Positions 40,800-52,504 of a stretch of DNA of 64,000 bases are shown piece by piece (position 1 is the first letter of the stretch; each line of letters opens with the position of its first letter). Under the pieces are notes generated by a model. That model saw nothing but the letters and a program-made list of their open reading frames with translations, did no database searches and was not told the DNA's origin. Source of the DNA: Cladocopium goreaui (lineage: Eukaryota; Sar; Dinophyceae; Suessiales; Symbiodiniaceae); NCBI GenBank assembly GCA_947184155.2, contig CAMXCT020001652.1:36001-100000 (forward strand). The letters run 5' to 3'. A program made the translations under genes and the position numbers.

Positions 40800-43033
40800 C
40801 AAGAGAAAGGTCCCCTTCATGAATCCCAACCATCTTGGAGGAAATTTCGCGTGAAATCTTGGAAGATCCTGAAAAGAGAATCCAACTTTCTCTCAAGGTC
40901 CAACTGATTTGGACCCGGCACTTGTCATCCAACTTGGTTCCAGTGGCAGGTGCTGGCTTTTGGGTCGGATGATTGGGGTCAGTGTCGAGTACCAGAGCTA
41001 CAGGCCCTGTGGAGGGAAGTTGTCCTTGGGGTAAACATCAAAGGTATGGAAAAACCATGGTTTTCCTAGGACATTGTCTACAAGATGCTGGATTTGTTAA
41101 AGGGATTTTTCATGTTTCTTTCTCTACCGGGCAACAGACCTCGAACTTGAACAGCCAAGAGTCTAGAGTGTGGAATACATAGATTGCTGTGTTTGGGTTT
41201 TGGGAGTTGAAAGTTGTGAATAGCTGGAAGGATTTAAGTCTGTGCTTGACATGGGAGGACATATGCATGATTCGTGCGACCTCCAGGGCATAAGGAATGA
41301 ACATCTCTTTGCACTGAAGTTGTGGGGCGGGTCGACTACAATTGGTTCCAAATTTCTAGTCGTAGCTGTAGCAAAGTTCCCCGAATTTCACCCAAGTTGC
41401 CCGAATATCAACCGGGACAGTCTGAAAATATGCTATCCCATTCGATCCATTGGTTTATCATCATTTTCTCAGATGGCCACAACTCGGCCCATCCACCGTT
41501 TTCAGACACACTTATATCTCTTCTTCTTCTTCTTCTTCTTATATATTATATATTATATTATATATTATATATTATATAATTATATATTATATTATTATTA
41601 TTGTTATTACTATTGTTATTCATTGATGGTCACCATTTCTGATGCATATTTTCACCAGGTTTCATGGCATATTTTCACCATTCTTCATGGCAACTCCGCC
41701 ATGAGACAAACCGCAGGCCGGTGAGGTTTATGTGCCGAGTCGCTGCCATTTGGCCGACCCGCCCATGGTCATGCAGCTCGTGGCTGGGCGGAAAATGGTG
41801 ATTCATCAATGGATACAGGGCACCCCTTTCTCAGACAAACTCATGTACTGTAATGACAATGTACATATATACATATATGTATATGTATATGTATATGTAT
41901 GTATATATATATATGTATACATATATATATATGTATATATTTATCTATAGATAATTGATACATGTAGAGTCTGTAGATAATTAATACATATACACGTATA
42001 TATATATAGACTTGTGTGAAATTGTGAAAAAACCCAACGCAATCTACCTGGGCACCGGGCGCATTTGGGGGAACTGCAGGTTCCTAGCGACTCAGAATGC
42101 CAGCATTGGCAATGCCTCAGCCTCGCAGGACGTGCAGTCCTAAGCTCCTTGGTGCAAGGGCCAAGGGCTTCTTTTCTGCTCGGGGAAGTTGAAAACCCTG
42201 GTGGGTTTTAACGGTTTTAACATGTTTTAACCATCAACATATGGGGATATCAAGTGGATTTTTTTAACTGATAAATCACTGATAAATGATGGGGTTGTTT
42301 GATGAGTGCGGTTTGGTGATACTACCCAATACATTGGGAGTCTCAGAATCCGATATATCCGATGACCTGGGATTTTTTTACCTTTTTGAACTGTGGGAGT
42401 CTCTTGAATGGGAAGCGAAACTAGAAATGCTGGCGATACCATTTTCTGGTCAGATAGCATTTGCTGGTCACGATTCAATGTGAATCAAGGTCTTCACAAA
42501 CAGCAATTAGACTGAGAGTTGTCCCTGGTAATTGGATGTGCTGTGGGGCATCGCGCTTGCCGTCACAGTGTGGCCATGACAGCGCCGAGGTTTCACGCTG
42601 TCTGAGGTTTGCTTTGAGGCCTTGAGATAGAGTGGATGAGTGGATTGGGGGATCGGAATCCCAGGAAACTTCCCCCATGGTGCTACCCCTCGGCCACATG
42701 GAAAATCTGCCAGCAATTGCAGCAATAGTTCGATGATTTTCCCATTCAACTTCCGGGATTTCCCATTCAGATGCAGGATTCAACCATCCATTTGGATGGG
42801 AACACGTAAAAAAAAGGGCGAAAAAAGGATGAGAACGTTGGAATTTGACCAGCAAAAAGGACCAGCATTTGACTATCGCCAATGGACGATTTCCGCTGGA
42901 AAAATATGAGGATTTCAGCGAGAAAAAAGTGACGATTTCAGCTACAACAAGTTAGGATTTTAACTTGAAACATCAGGATTTCAGGCAGAAAACATATGAA
43001 CTAACCAAAAACAATCTCACCCTTCTGCCCCAG
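40800..43033. other. Intron-like stretch with microsatellites
   Basis: No supported gene. CTT and TA/TTA tracts lie at about 41518-41625, and (TA)n/(ATGTAT)n tracts at about 41863-42015. The long minus-strand frame at 42475-42882 has no family resemblance. Confidence 0.5.
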
Positions 43034-43087
43034 GAGTTCTGGTCACATCTCACGGAGCAGCTTCGGCTGCCGAAGCAGAAGCTTCAG
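43034..43087 (+). CDS. Probable internal exon, unidentified
   Basis: A pyrimidine-rich acceptor (CCTTCTGCCCCAG) precedes GAG and a donor-like CAG|GTGCAC follows. The frame reads EFWSHLTEQLRLPKQKLQ, an amphipathic helix, and would stay open to a TGA at 43112 if unspliced. It is in the same orientation as the RCC1-like exons and may belong to that gene. Confidence 0.4.
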
Positions 43088-43089
43088 GT

Positions 43090-44600
43090 GCACCAGCTTT
43101 GGAGATGGAAGTGATTGAACCAGATTGAACCAGATTAGGGGATATCCTCAACCCTCCGATCAACCTCGGTTTGAACGGGAAATCCATCCGCACTAAATGG
43201 AGGTTTGAACGGGAAAAACCCATGGTATAAATGAAGTGGATTTTCCAGCCAAATCATTACATGTTTGATTACCGGATATTTCAAATAGCACCACCTATTT
43301 CATAGTTGAAAAAGTACAATCCGAGTCTCGAATAAGGGTAAATCACGACTTGCTATTTGTTTGGCGGTTACTGTGTCAATTTATATATATATTATAAGTG
43401 TATTCTGCGCAGATGTTTATGTGTGTATAGATCTATGACATAACAATTACCATACATATAGATGTACACATGTTTTCACACATGTGTTCATATGCATTTG
43501 TACAGATGTGGATGTGTACATGGAGATATACACACATCTATTGACATGCGTGTACACACAAAAATTCCCGGGTGGTCACCCACAAAAAAGGAAGTCACCA
43601 GAAATATGATCAGCAGGGGATTGCACCAAGCATAAAGCTGGTTGGAGTCATTTCTCAGACACCAGCATTCAGGGCCGCATTGAGTTTTCGAAGAATCTGG
43701 TGAATACAATACTCCCATCTAAATAGACCCAATGATGTGGATTTTTCCTAGTAAAGCCATGTTTCTGGGGCTTTGCTATTACGGGGATGGGAATTTTCTG
43801 TATCTAGTTACGTTTTCAAGCCATTGCAAAACCCTCAAAGGCAATGAGATTTACATCCCTTGATCCAAAGTGATCACTGAAACGCTGGTGGCTACGTCCG
43901 ACCCAAGTAGCAGTGTTCTTGCTACGTATCCCTATATTCGGTTTGTTGACTACCAATTTCTTGTTGATTACATGAATTACATGATATCAAATCATATCCA
44001 CCCAAATGGTTGGCTGAACTTCCATCTGTTTTTTTTGGTTGATGCCCCGGTTTTTGCTGGTGATGGTGGAAGATTTCAAACTTTGCCTCCAAAACACGTC
44101 TTTCTTTTCTAAAACACATGATTTTCAGTTCGTAACTGTGAAACCCTGCCAACAATGCGATGAACCATCTACCAACTGGTGCAGGATTCGGTCCATGCAC
44201 AGTATGACCATCGATTTTTTTGGGCAAACTTTGTTTTGGTCACCCTTGACTCGGTTAGGTAGTGCTGCCCAACGGAGAACTGCTGTGCCACCGCAGGCCG
44301 GTTGGTGCTGTTGTGATGGGTGGCCAAAAATGGGATTTGACATCAAAAATGGGCCCTTATAAGCCAAAAAGTATGTATGTACTGAAATTGACTGAAAAAA
44401 ACTAAGATTTTAACCGAGTCAACTGGGCTCTAATCAACAACCGTAGGGATTTAAGCCATTTGAGCCACAACTAGGCATTGAATCTACAGAAACACACATT
44501 GGTCTCTCATTCCACAATATGTAGAGATTCAAGCCTCAAAGACCCTTCCCAAGCCAGGCATGCATGGAACAACTTGATGACCCAACGTGCGCTAGGCGCC
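43090..44600. other. Stretch with no recognisable gene
   Basis: AT-rich and repeat-poor, with short open frames on both strands. A small frame near 44130-44175 contains CQQCDEPSTNWC but lacks other support. Confidence 0.45.
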
Positions 44601-44619
44601 TGAGGCAGGTGAATCTCTT

Positions 44620-45110
44620 TCAGCAGTGGTGGGGTGTAGCAATGAGTAGCTGCGTCCATTCCCTTGTATGATCAACACTAATTTGTTCAAGCTTCGCCGA
44701 CGACCAGGATTCCGACAACCTTAAAGCTACGGCGGAGAAGCCTATTAATTCGAAAGGCCATGCCTCAAGAATAACCGTATCGAAAGCTGCATCAAACTTC
44801 CCGCTTGGGATAAGGAGGTCAGTCTGCGGGCTACCTCAAATCTTGCGAAATTTTGCTGGGATCGGGTCCTTCTGCCTCTCTACTCAATGACCTCACACCA
44901 AAACCTGGAACGGAGCATAGTTCCTTGACGCCATTCAAGTTTCATTGGTGAGTTATCACAGAGCTTGACGGACGGTTTGTTGAGGCATAGTCATGTTGTT
45001 CTGCCATGGGTTAGCCTTCAACCGCTGAAGTTGGAGGGCCACCTCTGACTGCAGTTTCTGCGCCCCAAGCCTTTGAAGTGAACTCTATTACGTCAAGTGC
45101 GTCAAATAAA
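44620..45110 (-). pseudogene. Decayed coding remnant on minus strand, unidentified
   Basis: Read on the minus strand, successive open pieces look protein-like: LNKPSVKLCDNSPMKLEWRQ, then after an in-frame TAG FARFEVARRLT, then after a frameshift DLLIPSGKFDAAFDTVILEA and SWSSAKLEQISVDHTREWTQ, ending at TGA (44620-44622). Further upstream on that strand LDVIEFTSKAWGAETAVRGG may belong to it. The GC-rich, codon-like texture ends abruptly at both sides. I do not recognise the family. Confidence 0.4.
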
Positions 45111-45352
45111 GAAGAGCTTGGGGAGCAATGAGCAATTTATGGGACCTTGACTTCTCTTTATTGGCCTTCTGAACAGAGAAGGAGTGGAGAAGTCCTCGGT
45201 CCAAAGGCATCCAAACAACTATGGTCAAGATGAATTGAGTCCTAAGAGCTGAGCTAGGTAGTTGGAGGGGATGTGAAATCCGTGTTTGGATTTTACTAAC
45301 GAGTCAGATTGGATCTAGGTCATTGAGTCATTTCTATACTGGTTGGATGTAG

Positions 45353-46115
45353 TTCCCCAACAGCGTAAGCTAATGGGGTCTTCAGCCCAGAATACCTCCG
45401 GTGTGCACTGGTGCAGGCGCCGGGTCAGGTTCAAGGAGGTTCCGGAAAAGTTCCGAAGGTTCCGGAGAAGGTCTGGGAGGCTTTGGTGCAGAGCCAGGTC
45501 AGGTTCAACAGGGTTCCAGACCAGGTCAGGTTCAACAGGGTTCTGGAGAAGGTTCCGGAGAAGGTTCCAGAAGGCCGGGGAGGCTTTGGTGCAGAGCCAG
45601 CTCAGGTTCAACAGGGTTCCGGAGAAGGTTCCGGAGAAGGTTCCGGCGAAGGTCTGGGAGGCTTTGGTGCAGAGCCAGGTCAGGTTCCACAGGGTTCTGG
45701 AGAAGGTTCCGGTGAGGCTTTGGTGCAGAGCCAGGTTAGGTTCAACAGGGTTCCGGAGAAGGTTCCGGAGAAGGTTCCGGAGAAGGTTCCGGAGAAGGTT
45801 CCGGAGAAGGTCTGGGAGGCTTTGGTGCAGAGCAAGGTCAGGTTCCACAGGGTTTTGGAGAAGGTTCCGGAGAAGGTTCCGGAGAAGGTTCCGGAGAAGG
45901 TCTGGGAGGCTTTGTGGGAGGCTTTCATGCAGACCCAGGTCAGGTGTGGGAGGCTTTGGTGCAGAGCCAGGTTAGGTTCAACAGGGTTCCGGAGAAGGTT
46001 CCGGAGAAGGTTCCGGAGAACCGGGGGGTTTTGGTGCACGGCCAGGTCAGGTTCAACAGGGTTCCGGAGAAGGTTCCGGAGAAGGTCTGGGAGGCTTTGG
46101 AGCACGCTGAGGTGT
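45353..46115 (+). repeat. Hairpin-headed minisatellite element, copy A
   Basis: The head TTCCCCAACAGCGTAAGC...TGGGG (small stem-loop) is followed by a conserved unique part (GTCTTCAGCCCAGAATA, GTGCACTGGTGCAGG). Then comes a higher-order array of the 12-bp unit GTTCCGGAGAAG, separated by GGCTTTGGTGCAGAGCCAGG. Because the unit is a multiple of three and lacks stops, all frames are open (up to 373 codons); these are artefacts. Copies B and C are at 57369 and 60870. Confidence 0.85.
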
Positions 46116-46119
46116 TTCC

Positions 46120-47149
46120 AGCGCTTGGCTTCGCAGCACGCTTCAGAAAGATTTGTAAAAATAAAACGTTGCGGCTGTTGGGGATACCACCGACGCTTAT
46201 TCATTTTTCTTGATATTTTTTGGGCATCCAATTTCTTGACCCATCCACAAAGAAATCTTGGTTCATATGCCTCAGATCGACGTTGTTTGTTTGGTTCGCC
46301 TTTGTCGTTGTGCTTCGGCATCAGTTCCTGCACTGGCGGCTCCAGTGCTATGTTCGCGGCTGATTTTCATCGCTCTGTGGGTGGCCGCGGGGCCGGAGAA
46401 GGAGTTTGCCCTCGGGCACCTGCGAAAACCTGGGGAAACCGACATAAAGATGCAGATTTGCACTGGTGGGTTCAAGAAGAAACCTCGGGTTGTGTGATGA
46501 TCGACAAGATGAAGGTAGGACCAGTTGGGTAGCGTTGCGGGTTCCACAATCCACGCGCACAATCAACAGGGCAATTTCTTGAAGCCACCAACCATACAAT
46601 ACTCCCTTCTTTGTTGCGGTACTCCTCCAGGCAACGAAGAAATCACAGGGTGGTCACACGCACAATGAACTCAACTGAAACCCTTCTGGGTTTACCTTAC
46701 CATCACTGCTTTCCATCTTGCAGCGGTGCAATGATTTGTAAGGTGCTGCAAGCCTTGACAAACATTCGGGAATGGATTAGCACCCTTTACGCCTACTAAA
46801 CGTTGAGCATATGCAGACAATAGTCAATAGTCTCAGTTGGACCGTTCATCCACTACTATGCTTATTCTGTGGGAACCCCCAGGAAAGCTTAGGCACAATG
46901 GGTATCAGTTGATATTTGCGGGTCAAAATCAAAGAGATCAATGGGTTTTGCGGAGGGACCCTAGGCACTTAAGGCAGTCCTCTGACTAAGAATCCGTAAG
47001 TGTCTTCATTGGACAAACCTTGGATTTCTGAGTCCTGTACCCTGGAAGTCATTAGCTTCCAGTCTGTATCCCAATAGAGAACAACGGCTATCAGAACCCC
47101 ATCTCCAAACATATCCAGGATTATCCAGGGTCCAAGAATGGAGCTGTGA
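46120..47149. other. Stretch with no recognisable gene
   Basis: Short frames only. TTCCATCTTGCAG near 46716-46728 is a good acceptor-like sequence without a clear exon after it. Confidence 0.45.
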
Positions 47150-47313
47150 TCACCCAATTCCATCTCCTTGTATAGAAGCAGCTGGCGTTTGCTCTTGCCG
47201 CTCTCGCCATGCCTCCAGGTGCTTCTTCAAGGCAGGTGCAGCCAGAACCTCTGACCAGGTGATTGGCAGATTTCCTTGGGGTTCTCCAGGCAGAAACGTG
47301 TTGATGACCACGG
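47150..47313 (-). CDS. Probable terminal exon on minus strand, unidentified
   Basis: On the minus strand an acceptor (TTTTATAG) is followed by a 54-codon frame, VVINTFLPGEPQGNLPITWS, EVLAAPALKKHLEAWRERQE and a short tail, ending at TGA (47150-47152). The segment reads like a folded protein with a charged helix at the end. It is on the opposite strand to the RCC1-like exons, so it would belong to a different gene. No other exon of that gene is identified with confidence. Confidence 0.4.
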
Positions 47314-48102
47314 CTATAAAATCAGTTGTAATCGTTGTGATATATAGATATTAGGTGTATACACATATATTATACATTTTAATATATATATATACATATT
47401 GGATAGCCCGAGGAAATGGGGACTTGCGACCACCATGAACTAGTTACTCAATGGGTGTACATCCAAGTGTCTGGATACCCGGTTGGGGTTCTGCTTCAAC
47501 ATCCAGAAGGATGGAGACACCAGAAACGAAGTTTCAACGCATCCAATGGTCATTACGAACAATTTTTGTGTCAATGCTGATATAGGTTAGTTTATAAACC
47601 ATTAGCTATAGTTATATCATGTTATATCTACCATAGACCATAGTGAACCTTAGTACATCAAGTTCGCGCTGGGCACTGCATCTCCCTGACTAAGCCACCT
47701 GCTGTTTCCGAAACGGCACAGAGCTTATTGGCGCGGATGAGGATGAGACGGTCCACACAGGAGTCCCTACCATCCTGCCGGTGGTTGCGACATGGGCGAT
47801 ATGGGTACCCTCTGGGTGGAAACCCATCATGAAACTCCCAGACTGGGAGATCTTGATTGAAACTCTTGGTTTTCCAATGTCCAAATGTTCAGCCCAAGCT
47901 ACCCAGAGGGTCTAAGGTTTTGGCCTACGCCTGGCAGTGGGTCCAAAATCACGATCCCAAAAAATCGCTACTTTCTAGGGGGCAGGGAGTTGGTACGGCC
48001 CGACCGGAGTTGCCGGATGCATTGTATGGCCGTGCCGGACTTTCCGGGGACTTTCCCGGGTTGCCATGGATCTGACTGATCTGTAGTGGCCTGGTCGCGT
48101 CA

Positions 48103-48227
48103 AGTTCCATGCCATTGGGTTGGATGCCCTTTTAGAGGAATCAAAGAATACTGCCATGGGGCGTGATGGCCCTTCGTGGCGTCTGTTGTGCGGTCGATAC
48201 GGGCAAGGGACCGGTTTCGCCAATGCT
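48103..48227 (+). CDS. Possible RCC1-like exon, strongly diverged
   Basis: The frame reads KFHAIGLDALLEESKNTAMG then RDGPSWRLLCGRYGQG. The part RDG...LLCGRYGQG resembles an RCC1 turn (SDG...ACGxNxxGQ). Borders are uncertain; a MITE copy begins about 15 bp later. Confidence 0.35.
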
Positions 48228-48240
48228 GGAGAGGTTCATA

Positions 48241-48350
48241 AAGGTTTTTTCCCAAAATGGATGGTTCATAAATGTTCATAATGGAAGCTCCTATTTGATT
48301 CTAGGATGGATGATTTCGGGGTACCCCCATTTTGGCATTTTGGGAAACCT
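48241..48350. mobile_element. MITE, about 110 bp, copy 3
   Basis: AAGGTTTTTTCCCAAAATGG on the left faces GGGGTACCCCCATTTTGG...GGGAAACCT on the right. More diverged than copies 1 and 4; no target duplication is clear. Confidence 0.55.
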
Positions 48351-49860
48351 AAATCCTGCTGGCGATGGGTTCCTTCAACGCTGGATCGCGTGCCGTGGGT
48401 CCTGCACCGCGAGATCCGCAATCAATCGAGTTTCGTGGGAGGAAAACGTCCGCAGAGCTTCTTGCAGGTCTGCAAAGGAAAGCATCGAAAATGGCCCTTG
48501 AAGTCAAAGAGACCACAGTTGACCACAGTTGTGCAACTTGAAGCATGTAAATTTTGTAACTTCCCGGGTAGTGGTGAGCCCGATCCTTTGCAGCTGCGAG
48601 TGACTCTCTCTCTGATGGTGCAGCAAGTTGTGCCATTGCTCTTACGGACCCGTGGCGATCCTAGCCGCTGAGCCATTTGTTTCCAGCCCGGGCATTAAAA
48701 AAAGTGGCGGTGGGGAGGGGGTTGAAGATCTCATGAAGATTTTTTGGGGTTTGGTTGCTTGGCCTCCATGATTTCTGCGGGATGTCTTAGGACTAAGGAC
48801 TATACTCTACGGTTTCAGAGCAGCAGCATTTTGGCCCAATTTTGGCCCCAGATCACTGCGAACCGAGGTTGAGCTATCAAATCCTCAGCATTGCGCGTGC
48901 CCGAGTGCAGAGGCGCCGCTTCAGCCGCGCTACGTGGCTGGCATCACTTCAGCTTGCTGTGGCCAGGACCAGCAAGTGGGTCAAGCTGCGATGGTCGCGG
49001 AAAAAGGACCCCTTTGACCTGGCTGGGGACCACAGGGACCATCAGGGACCACCAGGGACCACAAGGGACCACAGGGCCCAGGGGGCCAGGGGGCTCAGCG
49101 AAATCGAAAAGCGCGGGAAGTCAATGTTTGGAGATGCTGGATATGTTGGTTGGTTTTGTAGTGGGATGGTTACTCTGCAGAGTGGTGTATTCCCATGGTT
49201 CCCATGGTCAAGTTAATCCAGGCACACATGCCCCCGGCAGGTCATGGTATTGGTTTGTCGAGAAGCTGGACTTGAACTGCAGGGCCGCTCTTTCAGGTGC
49301 ACGCTGGGGAAATTCTCTAGTTGAATTTAGTTGAATGAAAAATGCCTGGGATATCTCCCTTTACAAGTGTTATACCATGCTTGTTTGGATAATGTACAGC
49401 GACGTCATCACGGAGCAAGTCTGGTAAATGATGCTTAAAATTGGGGGAATCCCTTAATTTAATGCCAAACCCATCGGGGATTTTTTGGACATCAATCTTC
49501 CACGAGGGAATCACATCATTGGCTTAGGGATAACACGCACGCACATGTATATCATATCATAGAATTATATGACCCAAATGTGTCCTCAAAGAAAGGTGGA
49601 ATTTCTAAACCATTCTTAGCACAAATGCCTTTGATAGCTAACATGTATTTGGGAATATATATATATAGACATGAAGAGATGAATTGTGGATAACGACCTC
49701 ATTGGGACGTGCCTGTGAATGATGGGTACTAAGGGTAACTATACCCAAATGGCTTATTATTGTTATTATTATTACTATTTCTAGTTTTTCCGGCATATAT
49801 ATATAACGTATATATATATATGTGTTATATATAACATATATATATAGAGCTCCATAGAGA
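48351..49860. other. Mixed stretch: possible exon fragments, short tandem repeat, no firm gene
   Basis: A frame at 48360-48480 and one after CTTTGCAG (48590) read protein-like but lack full splice support. GGGACCACAG-type 11-bp units repeat about five times at 49025-49080. The rest is AT-rich. Confidence 0.4.
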
Positions 49861-49869
49861 TGATTATAG

Positions 49870-50308
49870 ACATTGAATATCTATCTATCTATCTATCTAC
49901 CTATCTATTCTTATCCTGTCTTGCCTGGTCTTGTCTCATCTTATCCCATCCCATCCCGTCCATGGAACGGGAATCTATCGATCTATTGATCTATCTATTG
50001 ATCCATCGATCCATCGATCCGTCGATCTATCAATCTTTTGATACATGTCTTCTCGTATCTTATCTCATCTCATTTTATCTTATCCTTTATCATTTTATCT
50101 TATAATTAGTGTCTAATCTATCCAATCTATCTATCCAATCTATCTAATCTATCTATTTATCGATTCTATCCTATCCTATCTTGTCTTGTCTCATCTGATC
50201 TGATCTTGTCTTGTCTCCTCTAACCTAATCTAATCTTATTTTATCTGATCTTCTCTTAGCTTAGTTAGCCTATCTATCTACCTACCTACCTATCTATCTA
50301 TCTATCTG

Positions 50309-50348
<40 letters not shown>

Positions 50349-51590
50349 ATCTATCTATCTTGTATTATCTTTTCTTAATCTAATCTAATCTAATCTAATC
50401 TAATCTAATCTAATCATATCTATCTAAATAATCTATCTAATAAATCTATTTAATAATCTATTTGATTAATCTATCTAATTGATATATCTAATTAACCTAT
50501 CTAATTGATATATCTAATTAATCTATTTAATTAATCTATTTGATTAATCTATACAATGAATCTTTCTAGTGAATCTATCTAATGAATCTATCCAATTAAT
50601 CGATCTAATTAATCTAATCTATCTGTCTAATTAATCTATCTAAATGATCTATCTGATTAATCTATCTGATTAACCTAATCTATCTGTCTAATTAATCTAT
50701 CTAATCAATCTATCTAATTAGTCTATCTAACTAATCGATCTAACTAATCTATATTATCTATCTTACTAATGAATATATCTAAGGAATCTATCTAAGGAAT
50801 CTATCTAATGAATCTATCTATTTAATCAATCTAATTTATTTAATCTATTTTTTCTATCTAATCAGTCTATCTAATTATTCTATCTAATCAATCTATTTCA
50901 TCAATCTATCTAATCAACCAATCTAATCAATCTACCGAATCAATCTATCTAATCAATCTATCTAATCAATCTATCTAATCAATCTATCTAATCAATCTAT
51001 CAAATCAATCTATCTAATCAATCTATCTAATTAATCTATCCAATCAATCTATCCAATCAATCTATCAAATCAATCTATCAAATCAATCTATCTAATCAAT
51101 CTATCTAATTAATCTATCTAATCAATCTACCTAATCAATCAACATCTCTATGAATCTAATCAATCTATCTAAATAGTCTATCTAATTAATCTATCTAATG
51201 AATCTAGAATCTATCTAATTAATCTATGTAATTAATCTATCTATTTAATCTATCTAATTAACCTATCTAATGAATCTATCTAATTAACCTATCTAATGAA
51301 TCTATCTAATTAATCTATCGATTGAATCTATCTAATTAATCTATCGATTGAATCTATCTAATTAATCTATCTGATCAATCTATCTAATTAATCTATCTAA
51401 TTATTCTATCTAATGCATCTATCCATTGCATCTATTTAATGCATCTATCTACTAAATCTATGAAATGCATCTATCTAATGCATCTATCTATCTATCTATC
51501 TACCTATCTACCTAATCTATCTATCTATCTAATCTAATCTAGTCTAGTCTAGTCTAGTCTAATCTAATCTAATCTAAAACTACACAGTAA
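49870..51590. repeat. Large ATCT/AATCTATCT microsatellite, about 1.7 kb
   Basis: Dominated by TATCTATC and AATCTATCTAATC words with gradual drift in the unit along the array, including TTTC, AATCT and AGTCT sub-blocks. No coding potential. A large uninterrupted tetranucleotide-type array like this is prone to length change. Confidence 0.92.
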
Positions 51591-52160
51591 AGCCGCTCAG
51601 AGGTTTCATAGACGTCCACTTCTCCAGGCAAGGAGTTCACTTGGCCCTTCGCCTCTTACACCTGGCTCGCTCCTTCGGCTTGAGGCATAGTTTTTTTTTT
51701 GCTTGTCCAGCCGCAGGGAAAACAACCTTCAAGTTGGTCATGTTTTGCTATTTTTTTGGCATTTCTAAAGAAATCGACATGAACAGCTGAACGTTGTTGC
51801 GAGTCAGGTCCACAAGGTTGAGGGAACTTCCGTCGATAGTTTCATTTGCAAATCATTACACATGTTTTGTGTCAGATTCCGTGGTGACTAGATGTTCTAA
51901 TATATTCTTGGTGCTGCGAACGAGTGTGCCATTTAGTTGGGTTGCGTAGATCAGCCTGCGTGTGTTGGTAAAGAATTTTAGACCCAGGATGCAAAGGTTT
52001 TGGATATGTTTTCGAGATCTTTGCGCGAAACAGCGGAGTTTATGGGTGATACCCTGGGTCGTAGCTTTTATCTAACCAGTGGATAGAGAAGGCTTTTTTA
52101 AATGTCATCAAAGGATGTTTAGACGTCTAAACTCCGTCGTACGAATTTTCAAAATTTGGA
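51591..52160. other. Stretch with no recognisable gene
   Basis: Unique sequence between the microsatellite and the next minisatellite. No open frame of note, no terminal repeats. Confidence 0.5.
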
Positions 52161-52164
52161 GAAA

Positions 52165-52485
52165 GTCGAGATGTGGAAAGAGTAGAGATGCGAAGAGAGT
52201 AGAGATGTGGAGAGAGTAGAGATGTGAGAGAGTAGAGAGAGTAGAGATGTGAGAAAGTACGGATGTGGAGAGAGTAGAGACGTGGAGAGAGTAGAGATGT
52301 GAGAGAGTAGGGATGTGGAGGGAGTAGAGGTGTGGAGAGTAGCGAGAGTAGAGATGTGAGTGAAGAGAGTAGAGATGTGAGAGAGTAGGGACGTGGAGAG
52401 AGTAGAGATGTGGAAAGAGGAGAGATGCGAAGAGAGTAGAGATGTGGAGAGTAGAGATGCGCAGAGAGTAAAGATGTGAGAGAGA
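52165..52485. repeat. GAGAGTAGAGATGTG minisatellite, left block
   Basis: About 20 irregular units of 14-17 bp. The minus strand gives Ser/Leu/His-rich frames without biological meaning. The same minisatellite recurs at 54770-55010 in the same orientation, bracketing the 250-bp satellite. Confidence 0.85.
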
Positions 52486-52504
52486 CGCTGACAGATTCAA
52501 GACA

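Noticed and set aside
42475..42882. 135-codon minus-strand frame
   Set aside because: No family resemblance, no splice signals, and open frames overlap on the other strand.
45411..46532. 373-codon open frame (VPEKVPEKV repeats)
   Set aside because: The 12-bp repeat has no stop in any frame, so several frames on both strands are open at once; this is a property of the minisatellite.
49870..51590. CRISPR-like regular repeats
   Set aside because: Units are 4-9 bp with no unique spacers; it is a microsatellite.
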